Source: Sepiola atlantica (taxonomy: Eukaryota > Mollusca > Cephalopoda > Sepiida > Sepiolidae). Taken from it: a stretch of DNA of 64,000 bases. The translations under genes and the position numbers were made by a program. Location: NCBI GenBank assembly GCA_963556195.1, contig OY744521.1, positions 133,497,788 through 133,561,787 of the forward strand, read 5' to 3'. Below, one piece after another: positions 1 to 11,858 of the stretch. Every line of letters starts with the position of its first letter. The first letter of the stretch is position 1. The notes under the pieces were generated by a model. It was not told the origin of the DNA and ran no database searches. It was given only the letters and a program-made list of their open reading frames with translations.

Positions 1-131
1 TATATATATATATGTATGTATATATATACGCATATATATGAAGGAATATATATGCATAAATGTGTATATGTATGTATGTATATATTTATGCATATATATG
101 CATGTATGTATATGTATATGTATAAGTGTAT
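1..131. repeat. TA/TG-type microsatellite
   Basis: Interrupted TATATG/TATATA repeat at the window edge. It reads without stops in some frames only because the repeat unit lacks stop codons, so I do not call the 60-residue frame here a gene. Confidence 0.9.
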
Positions 132-132
132 A

Positions 133-185
133 TGTTACATAACCACAGAAGCGGCGTGGCACCAAGAGGGGATTTGTTACATAAC
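133..185 (+). repeat. TGTTACATAAC direct repeat, possible LTR edge
   Basis: The 11-mer TGTTACATAAC occurs at 133-143 and 175-185. The second copy follows a purine-rich run (AAGAGGGGATT) that looks like a polypurine tract, and LTRs usually begin TG. A related junction lies at about 3,590-3,665 (CACCAAAAGAG... then TGTTGCATAAC). I infer the 5' edge of an LTR family. No matching second LTR was seen. Confidence 0.3.
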
Positions 186-210
186 GCTTGTGAACTAATC
201 TTCTCGTAGT

Positions 211-300
211 CGAAACAATACGAAAGTTTATGAGAAAAGACTATTAAGCGTTTGGCCGAAAACAATACGAAAGTTTATGAGAGAAGACTATTAAGCGTTT
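211..300. repeat. 43/44-bp tandem duplication
   Basis: Two adjacent copies (211-253 and 257-300) share CAATACGAAAGTTTATGAGA and the following GACTATTAAGCGTTT, differing by an inserted A and one A/G change. This looks like a recent local duplication of unknown role. Confidence 0.85.
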
Positions 301-1380
301 ACAACCCTTTTTTAATATTCATTTCGTTAGGCAATTTCTATACACAGTCTCAAGAGTCTGTTTAAACACATGTTTTGTAAAGCGATTTTAAGCCTTTAAA
401 CTGTCGCTTATTTTTCAAACATAGAATTTCCAATATAACAATGTAAATATAGTCTTTTAAGTCTCTTCTGATAATGAACTAAGAAAATTACTTTTGCAGT
501 GTTCGTTCATCGCTGGTTGTGAGTTCGTGGGCACCTCATCTCCGCTGCTGGCTCGTGATCGTCGTAGAGTATTTGTTTTATGTGGGCAAAGTCTATTGAC
601 AGGCAGAAGAGAAAACCGGAGACGATTTTCCATCAGAGAGATTCAACCTCTTATTCGTGCGCTGCGACAAGGGTTCTGTTTACATGCGTTCTTCAATTCA
701 TGCCGCATTCGTTCTTCTCATTCTTCCTGCCAGGGGATGCTACGTTGATTGCTACTGGGTCTCCCCGAAGACCCAGTCCTCACGACGAGTCTTTACATTC
801 TCGACTTCGCGCTCCTAGCTTTCGGAGCCTTCCGATGAGTCGATCGTCTCGCTTGCTTCACCACTAGTCACTCTTTCAAAACTAAAATATCTCTCACAAA
901 CAGGGTGTGACGTCATATGTACACGTGTTATCGTCATGCTAAAACATTCGTTCACTCATGTTGTCTAACCTTATTTTGACCCTAGCATTTCCATCTCGGG
1001 CGGTACATCAAAATGTGTTATGGCTTTACAAAATGAGTCACAATGATACATAGTTGTTTGTCCCAAAATTACATATGCCCTTAAATTGTACTTAATCCTT
1101 TTTGCTTCACAATTCATATAAGTCGATCTACACACTTTAAAATACAGGGCCAGTCATAATCTAACACTCCTTTCCTCCTCATCTTTCAAAACTTCTTCCC
1201 TGAAGAAATGGTCTGTTAAATATCTACATCCATTACAAAAAACTTTCTTTTTTTTTTTAATACTTACACACCTCTCATTTTTCGCATCATCGGTATACGA
1301 CCGATTGCTAATTAGGCTTATTACCTCGATATAGCGGCACAAAAACAGAAACCTCTTTCCTTAACGTGTAAACTTAAATG
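301..1380. other. Unassigned sequence with one GC-richer patch
   Basis: No gene is supported. The patch at about 490-870 is richer in GC and has an open frame at 494-748 preceded by a possible splice acceptor (TTTTGCAG, ending about 499), but the peptide is not recognisable. A 9-bp hairpin (ACTGGGTCT/AGACCCAGT) lies at 753-776. A consensus CRE palindrome TGACGTCA lies at 908-915 and an E-box CACGTG at 922-927; such short motifs are expected by chance. Confidence 0.5.
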
Positions 1381-2330
1381 GTCAGCCTCCAAAAATTATC
1401 AGAGGTATCGTTCCCCTACCACTTTCGAACCTAGACCATATACTTCGGAATGCCCAATGACCCGGTGCAAATGTCCGCGAACAATCACCCATGTCTCTAA
1501 CTCCCAATCCTTTTAACGTGGAGGACCCAATCCCATGGTTCTATCTAGTCGATACGGTAGTGGGGTCAAATGTCAGATCGAATCATTACTGCTCCCAGAA
1601 CACGCCGAATTACAGAAACCTGGCCCAACCTATAATCTCATGAGTAAATTCTATTTACACCCGGTATCTCCTCTTTTTAATCGATCGATTCCCTCATGGT
1701 TCTATCCGCCCCCGACGCGCGCACCCGAGTCAAACCACATCCCAGCTTGACTCCATCCTCACTGGTGTTGAGCAGATACCAATTCCATGCGTTCCCTTCC
1801 CGTGGCCCTATCTATGCGGTAAAGGGGTGAGGTATCTTCGCAGCACACCCGTTGGCAAACATCCAAAATCCAAAGATGGGACCACATCCCAAAACTTAAA
1901 ATCTAACACCACTCACACCATATCAATGAATGTAGTCGCGGCCAAAACCTGGGTCACAAAAATTCCATTCCCATGGCTGACCACCGTCTGTTCGTGGACC
2001 TCACAGAATGACCATACCTCCGTCATTCTCTCGTTCGCAATTCTAACGCATGTGGCTCGAACCTTGTTCGAATGTGCCAAGTCGACACCCGCGACCGCCC
2101 TAATCAAGGGACCATGCGGCGAACCTGCGGCGATCTCTTTCATCTCATCGATCTGTGCATACTATTCACAATGGGATATTCCCGAAAACACACGACCCTG
2201 CCCAGGGGTTTCCACGACCCGACTCAACCGATTTTAACTGCCGTCGACCACAAAGATTCCCTAATCCAACATACAATCCTAAATTCGCATCTATTGCGTG
2301 GCTGACCCCAAAATTTAAACATCGATGTTG
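1381..2330. other. GC-richer unidentified block
   Basis: This block has a clearly higher GC content than its AT-rich surroundings and keeps a stop-poor reading frame on the minus strand (longest piece 1,913-2,143, 76 codons, beginning MKEIAAGSPHGPL). I do not recognise the peptide, and both ends fade into ordinary AT-rich DNA. It may be part of an interspersed repeat or an old retroelement. The 13-mer GGGGTCAAATGTC recurs near 38,456. Confidence 0.35.
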
Positions 2331-2810
2331 ATTAACTGTTTTTTTTTAGATAACTTTTTAAACTTCAAGAAAAAAATGAATTGCTTTAGTTACTCTCAGA
2401 AAACAACCGGAAGAAAGGCTGATTCTCCTGTCCAATACTAATTATGAAACAATTTTACATAAAAAATCAGAACAATACAAAAAAAATAAAAATTACCATT
2501 TCCATGCAAGTAATAAAAAAAATTAAAACATCATCATTACATGTACCTTTGTTTCAACAAACTAGCAATATAAAAATAAATGACACGCAATAAAAGAAAA
2601 TCAAAGAAAACCAGCATTCAATACATTTCAACCTCATCAGGCTTTCGTCGAACGGGCTGATATATTGTTCGGCCATTCATACTTTTTATTTAAACCAAGA
2701 AGCTAACTGGTTCAACAAATCTCATTCACCGCAAACCACAGCATTGTTCTGTGCACATAAAACATCGTAGTCTAAACAAAAAATATGTGTCATCAGTCAC
2801 TGCACAAAGA
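2331..2810. other. AT-rich unassigned sequence
   Basis: Runs of A/T with no gene, repeat structure or coding frame that I can support. Confidence 0.5.
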
Positions 2811-3062
2811 GTTTCTCCTTTCACTTGCGCTCTCTCATCCTCTTTCTCTCTTTTTGTTTTTCTTACTCCCTCTCCATCTCTCTCTTATTTCTCTGACTGT
2901 TTCTTTCTCTTTTGCTCTCTTTTCTCTTTACTTTTTTTTTTAAATTTCTCTTTCTCTTTCACTCCCTCTCTCTTCAACATTAACAATAATAAAACCCGGA
3001 CCATTGACAGTCAACACCAAACCTTCCCAATCCCCCTCTTTTCTTTTCTCCACAGCCCCCCC
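2811..3062 (+). repeat. Polypyrimidine (TC-rich) tract
   Basis: About 250 bp dominated by T and C (TCTCTC, TTTCTC, CCCTCTC) with few purines. The proline/serine/phenylalanine-rich open frame across it is a by-product of composition. Confidence 0.75.
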
Positions 3063-3683
3063 CCCCCGCTACCTGTGTTTACCAAAAATACATTTTAATG
3101 CAACAAGTAATAAAAGCATTCTCATTTTACAAGTAACACTAACTGACAATCAAATCAAACAATTACAACGTATAAATGTGCGTGTGAGCAGAGAATGTTT
3201 TTCCTTTTTCCCTTGGAAATTGTTCCATAACGACATATCAACCATTTTTTAATAACTTAATTTTATGTTCAATTTCCTTTCTCTGTACTATAGTCAACTT
3301 TTAAAAGTTCTTTTAAATTACGTCGTATTCATTTTCTGAAATACAAGTCTCTCGAAGTTCTGTTATATATACTCGGGCAATTGTCCGTATTCTTTTTATT
3401 TCTTTTTTTTTTAAACTTCGTAACAGTTCCTTTTTTTTTAAATTAATCTATCCAACATGAAAATACGAAGTACTCACTGTTCGTTGACATCACTCTCTCT
3501 CTCTCCGTTGATCTCTCTCTGTCTTCGTTTGCCTCTGGACCCCAAGAGTTTCGCCGTAGCACCCCGGTTCGCACGCCCCCATGTGAGAGGCGCTGGTCGC
3601 GGTCACCAAAAGAGATAGAGTTGTTGCATAACCCCTTAAAATAAGGGTAGAGTTTTATTATCACTAATTGTACTAATCCTCCC

Positions 3684-3684
<1 letters not shown>
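3063..3684. other. Unassigned; possible LTR junction at 3,590-3,665
   Basis: AT-rich DNA with a short GC-richer segment (about 3,500-3,620). It contains GCGCTGGTCGCGGTCACC followed by TGTTGCATAAC at 3,622. The arrangement resembles the junction at 160-185 and could be the end of an LTR element's coding region running into its LTR. No complete element is visible. Confidence 0.3.

Positions 3685-3760
<76 letters not shown>
3685..3760. repeat. (TA)38 microsatellite
   Basis: Uninterrupted TA dinucleotide run of 76 bp. Such arrays extrude cruciforms easily and are typically highly length-variable. Confidence 0.98.
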
Positions 3761-3761
<1 letters not shown>

Positions 3762-5333
3762 TAGCTCCAGCTACATGCGTTTATTTATTTGTTCAGAGAA
3801 GATTTTGGATGCATACCTCTTCTAAAATGTCAATAAGAGTAATTGCAATGGATTTAAAACACAGTAAATATTCTTATCACGTTGTCATTCATGAAAATAG
3901 CTGCCTTTTTAACTATGGAAGTTAAATATAGGTTGATGGGTGTCATTTTGTAATTATTTTTGGCGGAAATAAGAGTGTTCTTACTAAGTAGAATAATATA
4001 GTCATTCGTTTTATTTAAAATTACAAGTTAAAACGTATTTACGGGTTTGGTTTGATTCAAAAAAGGTAAAGAATAAATAAACATAATCGATATTCGTAAC
4101 TAACATTATGACAATCGGATATTCTAGTATTCTAGAATAAAAAAAATGAAAACTTATAGAAAACACAGACACATATATTCAAATGGAGTGATAAGTTCAT
4201 TTTATTAAAATAAACATATAGACGAAGGAGAAGATTCTTTTCACAAGGCAAGTATGTTGGTCAACATGTATGGAACACTATGTTGAATTTTTAATTGAAA
4301 CTTGTATCAGAAATAAACCGTTAAGTACGAGTGTGTATATCAGGTATCGAATGAAACTCGAGATTATTAGAATTTAAAGTGCATTAGAGATATACGAAAT
4401 AATGATAATATCTGTGTTACCGAAGCATGTGTTTTACAAAATGTCTTCCTGGTGGGTGTGGATTACTGTACCTGCACCTATACCTGCTACGGTAGTTGAA
4501 CCGACTTCCTCCGATGGGGGAAGTTTTATAGGAGTATAAATTCACAAGCGCTCCATAGTCGCATGTATATTCCGCTTACTCGAGTTGACGGCGTTTTAGT
4601 TTTGCGGTTCTTGAAAGGAGGTGACTGGTATTACCAAATGGTCACTTATCTTTTACTGACCAGATTAAACGTTTCTGAACTTTCGTGATCTAACGGAAAC
4701 CGGTGTATAAACGTGATTATGCCGTATTACATTGTAAGTGATCGTGGTAGTAGATGCGTGTACAAGAGTACACACTCTCTCGATATCCGTTATGCATAAG
4801 TATATAATGAGAAGGATATTTAGCAAATTATTAAACAAACACAGTAAAAAGCAGACTGAACTAAAAAATGTGCTTTCGAACAGAATTAATTGAAATGACA
4901 CATCCATAACTAACTGTACTATAGCTGCTTCTGTTAGCTTTGGCGTTGCCTTTCCAGAAGCACTTCAGCGGAAGTATTGTCCGATATTTTATAACCCTTA
5001 TATGTTACTATAGAGTACCTTTTGTGTCGCGTAACCCTATCTTTCTAAATGTTAATACATGTAATTATGAAATACATACCTACTTTCATTTTAGTATGGA
5101 CTTAATTATAATGTTGGTATTTGTTGTAAGCCGAAATGGATTACCAAACAGGTAGGTATCACCTCTTCTCTCTCTGTCGCAAAATGTAGCAAACATATTT
5201 GGCTTTACATTCCGAAATACTCTCGGCCAAACATCAGATACGTTTTTTTTTAAAGTGATTTTAACACAGAATTTGTAGTTTCTTTCTGCTAATCTTTTAC
5301 GTATATAACGAGTAATTTTTTGTCAATAATAAT
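3761..5333. other. AT-rich unassigned sequence
   Basis: No supported gene. A somewhat GC-richer stretch lies at about 4,440-4,640. Short open frames at 4,665-4,907 (minus) and 4,940-5,155 (plus) have no recognisable domain and look fortuitous. Confidence 0.5.
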
Positions 5334-5582
5334 TTGAAACATTTCAGAGTAAACATATTTCTGAAACATAAAATATTGTCAATGGTGAACATGCCGAGAC
5401 ATGGGTTTCCCTTTCTTATGTTGTATAAGTTCAAACTTGGTCACAATGCCTCCAACACTTCTGCCAATATCAATAGAGCATGGGGAGATAGATTCGGAAG
5501 CGATCTGACAGCACGAAGGGTGTACCAGCTATTCTCTAGTGAAGATGAAAGCCTTAAATATGAAGAAGGTAGATCCGGTTAA
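5334..5582 (+). pseudogene. Mariner/SETMAR-like transposase, N-terminal remnant
   Basis: The frame carries the first helix-turn-helix of mariner-type transposases. LYKFKLGHNASNTSANINRA is followed by WGDRFGSDLTARRVYQLF and an acidic segment (EDESLKYEEGRSG), matching in order the family's 'EF+.G.NA..T...I...FG......T...W...F..GD..L.DE...GRP' pattern. A full transposase is about 340 residues; here only about 60 convincing residues survive before stops. A frameshift just after GRSG restores a few further family-like residues (NIDNDN). The first 20 residues of the frame are probably not native. I infer a dead cut-and-paste transposon. The plus-strand C-terminal remnant at 6,115-6,265 may be the other end of the same copy. 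Confidence 0.7.
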
Positions 5583-6114
5583 TATTGATAATGACAATTG
5601 CAAGCACCTCTTGACAAACATACACGTCAAATATAAAATAAATTTATCAGACACTTGGAATTTACAAAGTATAAGTAGTGTGAAAAAGTGTTAATGTATA
5701 CATGTATGTTTCTGAAATCGGCCATTAGTTTTGTATCAGCTTAATACTTATGTTGTATTCTAATCGGATAAAGACGTGCTATCAAACTAATGTATGGCTG
5801 CATTTGAAAAAACATATATAAAACCTAATATAATCTTTACAGATCATTATTACTCTTTCAATTTTGTGTAAAATTCTGACATATGTTCTATTCTGTCTGC
5901 TAGGCTTCATAAAATACCCTTAACAGCGTGCGGGTGTTCATACGGTGTTTCACCTATTCACGCCCATGTTTAAAGATGTTTACCTTTTAGCTTTGTCTGT
6001 TCTGCGGCAAATCAATCTAAAGACAATACATATGTCATACGAATAATTGTATAAAACAAGACATTTTATCAAGAGATTCCATTCAATTACTCCTGATGTA
6101 ATTTCACCAGAAAA

Positions 6115-6265
6115 TTGGCCCTAATATAGCCCATATTTAAATGGGATTGATTATAGTGATTGGAGCTTGTTATTACGAGAAACTCAGAAATTTAAACGCA
6201 GCATGAACTATATCAAGGATTTGACAACGTGCTTAGCAAGAGCTTGGAATTATATTTTACAGGTT
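6115..6265 (+). pseudogene. Tc1/mariner-type transposase, C-terminal remnant
   Basis: With one stop the plus strand reads NWP*YSPYLNGIDYSDWSLL, then RETQKF, then an ARAWNYILQ ending. This lines up with the conserved 'WPP.SPDLNP.DY..W..LE...' block around the last catalytic acidic residue of DDE transposases, followed by the usual C-terminal helices. The Asp expected in SPDLNP has become Tyr, so the catalytic site is damaged. It lies 530 bp downstream of the helix-turn-helix remnant on the same strand. One internally decayed copy is the simplest explanation, but two separate insertions cannot be excluded. Confidence 0.55.
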
Positions 6266-7970
6266 TCTATTAAACACGCCACGCGTGTTTGAATTTCTAG
6301 TTAAAAACACTGCTATGAAGTGAATAGACGACATATGTGAGTGTATTATGATATTAGTCTTTCAGAAACTTATAAAAGTGCATAACATATTTTATGTGTT
6401 TTATTCAACCAATAATTATACAATAAATGACAAATTAAAATATTAAAACTGCTGATGCATTTGCGCATAATGATAATACAATATGTGTACTTAGTATATT
6501 TCAGTTATTACACAGACTGTAGTTGATCTGACACGCAAAATGCATGGTTCACTGTCTCCGGTTGTCACGGCCGTCCCCGCCAAATAGTTAGGATAATCGC
6601 TTAATCCGTGTCACCGGATATGCAGATTAGACGTATCAACAGTGAAAGTCTGACAGCTTTCGCTTAATATGAGTAGACGAAATTGCTTTTTCATCAGTCT
6701 AATTATTATTAGAAAAATGTTTACAGTAAATAAGAGATATTAGTTCTTGGTAATTAATTCGGTAGAGCGCTATGGTATGCATAAACTCAATCGCACTACC
6801 CTTCTACGTGTTTATAGGAAGTATTCTGTAAAGAAGCACCTGCACTTTATCAGTTTACAAGCTGTCTACCACGCTACAGCCTCTGTCCCGCTGACGCAAT
6901 GTTGCAGTCTGATGCTTGTTCTACAAGTAATTAAGTAGAATGTGCTCTGCAAAACTTCCTACCCGTCTGTCCTCTCAACGTAAAGACTCATGACCAACCT
7001 GAGAATAAGCAAAACCCCACCTCTTCACGGTAGAGATCCCGAGATGCCGGAGATCTTTCTATTTATATAGCTTCTTTTCTCTAACTGTTACTTTTAGAAT
7101 TCTTCTCTAGCTCTCAGTTACATTGACTGTATCACTATGCACACATTAGAATGTAGGGCGAACAAAGATGTCGCGGCATAATTTCCCACTTAGGCTGTCC
7201 CTATAAATATGGCCCGACATTCAGCATTATCCTTTACGTCTCAGTGGTAATATGCCTCTGTTTGGGCTAGATATGATTAAAAAAATTAATAAGTATAATC
7301 GAGTATGATACACTTGCAATACACTATTACAATTCAGTTCGTACGTAGTCTGAATAAATTGATTATTCTCAAAGATTGCTCTAAAATTTCCTTAATCTTA
7401 ACGTAGATTCTATTTTGAAAACATGTATTCAGGATTCGCCATTACATATTGCTCTCGGCAGAATGATTCAAAATGGAATTAACATCATATCGAAACACCT
7501 CATCAACAAGCTTAGATTAATCATCAAATTTGGACTTCCTCTATCCCTTCACATTCTAATCAATTAGCCGGTTATTTAGAATCAACGGTTTCAGAAAATA
7601 TCAAGCCTTTGGGAGAATGTACATTGATTCCCGCAGAAGATATCACATCGAAGCGAGTTGTCGATGGGAAATGAGACACTGTGATTACACGGTAATGAGA
7701 ATCAGGCAAGATGAAGGATCACCATTCTACCCTAACCCGTTCGCTTGTTGTTAAAGTTAATTGGCTGCTTCAAAATTAAGGTAAAATAATCAGCATTGCA
7801 CATGCGCATGAGCAGGTGAACTTTACCGTATGAGAACTGAAGGATAATCATTTTTTTTACGACATAAATAAAAACCATGAAAAATTGAAAAGATCTGCGT
7901 CGTTCTGATTTACTTTTCAAAAAAAAATATTAAAAAAAAAACGCTGATCCTCGTCTCTAATTAACATGTT

Positions 7971-7973
<3 letters not shown>
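6266..7973. other. AT-rich unassigned sequence
   Basis: No supported gene. A short imperfect inverted repeat (TCCGGTTGTCACGG near 6,557 and CCGTGTCACCGGA near 6,607) could form a hairpin. A TATA-like CCTATAAATATGG occurs near 7,200 without an identifiable transcript. Confidence 0.5.
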
Positions 7974-8008
<35 letters not shown>

Positions 8009-8064
8009 GTACGTAATGAGAGACAGAGTGCGTGTGCGTGTGCGTGTGCGTGTGCGTGCGTGCA
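7974..8064. repeat. (TA)n and (GTGTGC)n microsatellites
   Basis: A TA run (7,974-8,004) is followed after about 20 bp by a GTGTGC/GTGCGT run (about 8,027-8,064). Confidence 0.95.
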
Positions 8065-9346
8065 TGTTTGTTTCTGTGTTCCTATGTGAAAATAGGAAGA
8101 AGTTCTAGAATTAATATTTATCTCAAAATGCCTGGAGGTTTCTGGAATAAATTAGATTAGGAGGATCTGTATTTAGATCAGTGCGTATACAAGAGGCCGT
8201 AATGAGGAACATATAGAAATCCACAGCAACAAGCAAGAACTGTACATACTTTAAACATATATTTTTGTTTTAATTTAACTCTCAGAATGGTTGAGATTGT
8301 TGTGTATCACTGTTTAGCTTAAACGATCTTTCAACAAGCCTTCCTCTTTAACATAGTTTATGATCAATCAAAATGTATTTATAAATAGCCCTCGCTGTTA
8401 ATACAAAGATGTTTACATTGAACAGGCTAAATGTTGTCATAGCCGAACGATACCCATGAGTATGATAGGCTATCAAATATAATTCACACTGCGCGTATCC
8501 CACAAACTCAAACAACTCAGTCCCTAGCCTGCTCGAATGGCTTAGATATAAACTCGGTAGAACTGCCGTTAATAATAGAAAGGGTGAACGCGGAGGACTT
8601 GGCACATTAACACAAGTGCTTCTGCTAGTTAGGACTCATCTGTTGGGTGAGACAACTCATCAAACTTTGATCATAACCCACCACTGCTTTTCAGCCATAC
8701 ACACATGTCAAATGCTTTGATAATTAATCATTACGAACACTCTGGAACTGAAATGTCAAGGTAGTCCGAAGCTTCATACAACAACCTTCTGGAAACTCTT
8801 GTAACGGTACTGAAAAAACGTGTGTACTTGTGCTTGACTTCCGGATAGACGACGTTAGTGAGTTGTTAGGATATCATATTTATGAATAACAACTTGTCTT
8901 CCATACTGACTTAGCAAGACAAAAAGATTTCAATAACGATAACATTATTAGCCGAAATTTAAAAAAAACTTACCGCTATGTTTTATATACTAACGTAACA
9001 AAATACTCTTATGATAAACATAACAAATATTATACGTATAATCAACAATGCACACTAAATATTTATAACATTATAGCATATTAATATTGTATTATAACAT
9101 GTAAAACTAAAACCTTGATATCAATATAACAAAATAAAAACTCATAATGAATTTAACAAGCACGCACTTTCGAATATAACAAACACAAAAGATATAATAA
9201 ACATAAGAAACTGAAATCTTGTGATGAACAAAACAAATAAATTGGGGCTGCTTTAAATGGACGTGCATCGTAAAAAAACTAAAACTAAACTAGATAACTG
9301 TGCAATGGAGGGTATGGCTCAACAATGATATTGCTGACCAAACCGT
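8065..9346. other. AT-rich unassigned sequence
   Basis: No gene or repeat family recognised. The stretch 8,940-9,250 is strongly AT-rich with many short TAACAAA-like words. Short frames such as 8,348-8,605 (minus) have no recognisable content. Confidence 0.5.
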
Positions 9347-9435
9347 TTCTTTTTTTTTAATGTTCACATTTAACTTACTTTTTAATTTTATTATTATGCA
9401 TTGAATCTTACGAAAGTAGTGTTTAAATTGTTTGT

Positions 9436-9975
9436 TTAATTATTATATTTCACGGGTGAATTCTCCGATGATCTTTGTATTTTCTTATTTCTGTGTTCGT
9501 TAGCATAGGGACGAGGCATTCTTCCAAATGCCAGACTATCACATGCTATTAAGAGGCTCCAACCGAGTGCTCTTTTAAGGATTTTGGCCGTTCCCTTAAG
9601 TGCAATTATTTGGATTTCTTTTGCACTTGGTTTTCCGGGAATACTTTCCAGATACTTTTTGAAATTTTCTTCATGAGGCCTTTAGCTCCTATTATAACTG
9701 GGATAATGTTGATGTTTTGAAGGTTCCAGTTTCTCTTCAAATCATACATTGGTATTTTGTCACCTTCTCTCTTTCTGCTCTGTTTTAGCCACTGTCATTT
9801 GGAACACTCACCTCAATCAGTGTTGCCTCTCTTTCTGCCTTATTTAATATGACTATGTCCGGTTTGACTGCTGCATTTTCCAGGAAGGTAGATATAGGAA
9901 CCACATAATCATAATGTATAGTATACTTTTCGTTTCCCATAGTCCTCTCTGGTAGATGTTCCCAGGACTTAGTGC
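9436..9975 (-). pseudogene. R2/R4-type LINE ORF, restriction-like endonuclease
   Basis: In the minus frame, KYTIHYDYVVP (about 9,925) is followed by VKPDIVILN (about 9,845-9,870) and TLIEVSVPND (9,795-9,821). This is the PD...(D/E)xxVP core of the endonuclease that nicks the insertion target. One base is lost near 9,785, and another frame change near 9,650 lets a downstream segment (PSAKEIQIIALKGTAKIL, then SLLIACDSLAFGRMPRP) be read to a stop at about 9,436. The nuclease residues are preserved but the domain is split. Confidence 0.75.
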
Positions 9976-10021
9976 TACATTGGATGTTTAGATTTTTACA
10001 GATGTTTCAGTGTATGTATTT

Positions 10022-10243
10022 TCACACACCATCATGGCGCGTTGTGTAGCTTCCATCTGTTAACATAATTTTGCAGCTGGATATCAAGTGATTCACACTC
10101 TCCAGTTCTGTGTGGCAAAATCTGCACTTGCTATCATAACTAAGTCCTGCCATCTTTTTAAATGCATTAGTCATAAGACCTTGGGCCGCCATTATAAGCT
10201 GTTCCTGACCATAATAGAGAGCGGCTCTTTTAAGCCAGTCCAA
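10022..10243 (-). pseudogene. R2/R4-type LINE ORF, CCHC knuckle
   Basis: CRFCHTELESVNHLISSC at 10,073-10,126 supplies C-x2-C-x8-H-x4-C, the zinc knuckle that precedes the restriction-like endonuclease in R2-group proteins. All four ligands are present. The frame ends soon after (TTRHDGV) by a frameshift or stop. Confidence 0.8.
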
Positions 10244-10333
10244 AGAACCTTCTTTGTCAATATAATCTTTAGATATCTCATCAAGAAAGTGGGTTGCACG
10301 TGTTTGTTCTGCCCAGTCTTTAAGGCTCCTTTT

Positions 10334-10827
10334 TTATGTTTCGGTGTATTTGTTACGACTTTTTGGGGCTATCTCTGTTGCGGGTTTTGTTGGTGTTTCA
10401 ACCTCGTCTGATAAACAGCCCTGTCCAAAATGCTTGGCCAGATATGTTATGGAAGTTGTTTGGCTAGCTCTTTTTTCTTGATGTTCCCGTACCATTGTGA
10501 GGTTCGGGTGTATGGAGCTTGTCAGATATTGTCCAATACTGACAATAGTGGCTCTATGTTGGTGGTTGATTTCTGAAAGTCCCAGTCCTCCCTCTCCTCT
10601 AGGTAAGTACAGTCTTGGCAAACATTGGTTCCTGTATATGACTCGGTGGAGTGTTAATTTTTTTCTTGTTTTTACATCGAGCCTGTTGACGCCAATCTTT
10701 GATGCCAAAACTGTACGTGATTACTGGTATTGCAAACTGGTTTATCGCAGTAATCTTATTTTTATTTAGGAGCTGCGTTTTACATATCTTATTCACGCGT
10801 CGTATTTATTCTTTGCCTATTTTTCCC
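10334..10827 (-). pseudogene. R2/R4-type LINE ORF, thumb and connector
   Basis: Two overlapping frames (10,599-10,796 and 10,334-10,708) must be joined by a frameshift to follow the protein. Conserved words are AINQFAIPVITYSFGI, NRLDVKTRK, HRVIYRNQCLPRLYLPR and EGGLGLSEINHQHRA. They form the thumb/connector that lies between the RT and the CCHC knuckle in R2/R4-type proteins. Confidence 0.75.
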
Positions 10828-11393
10828 TCATCTTGGCATGTAGGATGGTATCATTTTCTTATAGCCAAGGTACTTGTATGTATCCTGTTCTTCCAGATTT
10901 CTGATGGTATTGTCCACGTCTAATTGGAGTTGTTCTGCATTGATCTTCTTCCCAGCCTTCAGTGTGCACTTGGCACATTTGTCTATGCCAAATTTCATCC
11001 CGATGTCCCTGGGGAAAATGCGTGCAACCTCCAGTAGCTCATTTAACTCATTGTCTGAGCTCGCATAATGTTTTACATCATCCATAAAGAGAAGATGGTT
11101 GATTCTCTTGGATTTATCTTTCTGACGACCCTGACTAAGATTGTAAGCACCTCGGCTTTTTTAACAACTTACTGAGCAGGTCTATTGCCATGCAGAATAG
11201 AAATGGATATAAGCTGTCTCCTTGGAAGAGTCCTCTTCTAATATGTATGTCAGGGATTGAAATGTTTCCTTCAGTGTGGTTTAGGGAGATGGGGGTTTGC
11301 CACATCTGTATATGGGAAGCAATTGTTTTTATTATTATTGGGTTTATGTTTTATAGCTCAAGACATCTCAGTAGCCATGAATGAGGTACACTG
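10828..11393 (-). pseudogene. R2/R4-type LINE ORF, reverse transcriptase palm
   Basis: After the motif A lesion the minus strand continues with a motif B-like RRGLFQGDSLYPFLFC near 11,210-11,260. The active-site box FMDD at 11,077-11,088 follows, inside LFMDDVKHYASSDNELNE, and then GMKFGIDKCAKCTLKAGKK. The two aspartates of motif C are intact. Several frame changes lie between motif A and motif C. The YMDD/FMDD context with DIGMKFGxDKCA is typical of this LINE group. Confidence 0.8.
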
Positions 11394-11858
11394 TCATAAG
11401 CTTTTTGCCATACTTAAGTTTCTCTGGCGTTTCCTAACATCTTCTAAGATTGTTTTGTTGATTAGTAGCTGGTCTTTGGTACCAAAGCATCTTCTCATGC
11501 ATCCAGTCTGCTCCTTTTTCAGATAATTTTCATAAGAGAGGTGCTCGTAGATACTGTTTGCTATAATACCAGTGAAAAGCTTGTAGGTAGTGCTGAGACA
11601 ACATATCGGTCGATATTTGTTTGGCAGTTTGGTTTCTTTTGTCTTGGGAATAAGGGTTGTTATTCCTTTGGTTAGCCATGCTGGTGTGGCCTCCTGACCT
11701 TTTATTAGTCTGGTGAAGCAGTCACTGTAGTGGCTATGTAGTGCAGTAAGTTGTTTCAACCAGAAATTAGGGACATAATCTATGCCAGGTTTCTTATAGT
11801 TTGTATATCTGGCCAGTTTTTTAGATATAATTTCTGGTGTTATAACTGGCTCTGGCAT
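11394..11858 (-). pseudogene. R2/R4-type LINE ORF, reverse transcriptase fingers
   Basis: Recognisable blocks are KPGIDYVPNFWLK (start of the RT), then TLIPKT, KYRPICCLSTTYKLFTGIIA, EQTGCMRRCFGTKDQLLI and RQRNLSMA. The order and the GCxRxxxGTKDQLLI signature are those of R2/R4-type reverse transcriptases. Right after NLSMA (about 11,395) about four codons that normally include the first catalytic Asp of motif A are missing, and the frame shifts. The following KAYDSVPHSW continues in another frame, so this RT could not have been active after that deletion. Confidence 0.8.

Noticed and set aside
908..927. CRE (TGACGTCA) and E-box (CACGTG) as regulatory elements
   Set aside because: No promoter or transcript nearby is recognisable, and another TGACGTCA near 32,723 also lacks context, so chance is sufficient.
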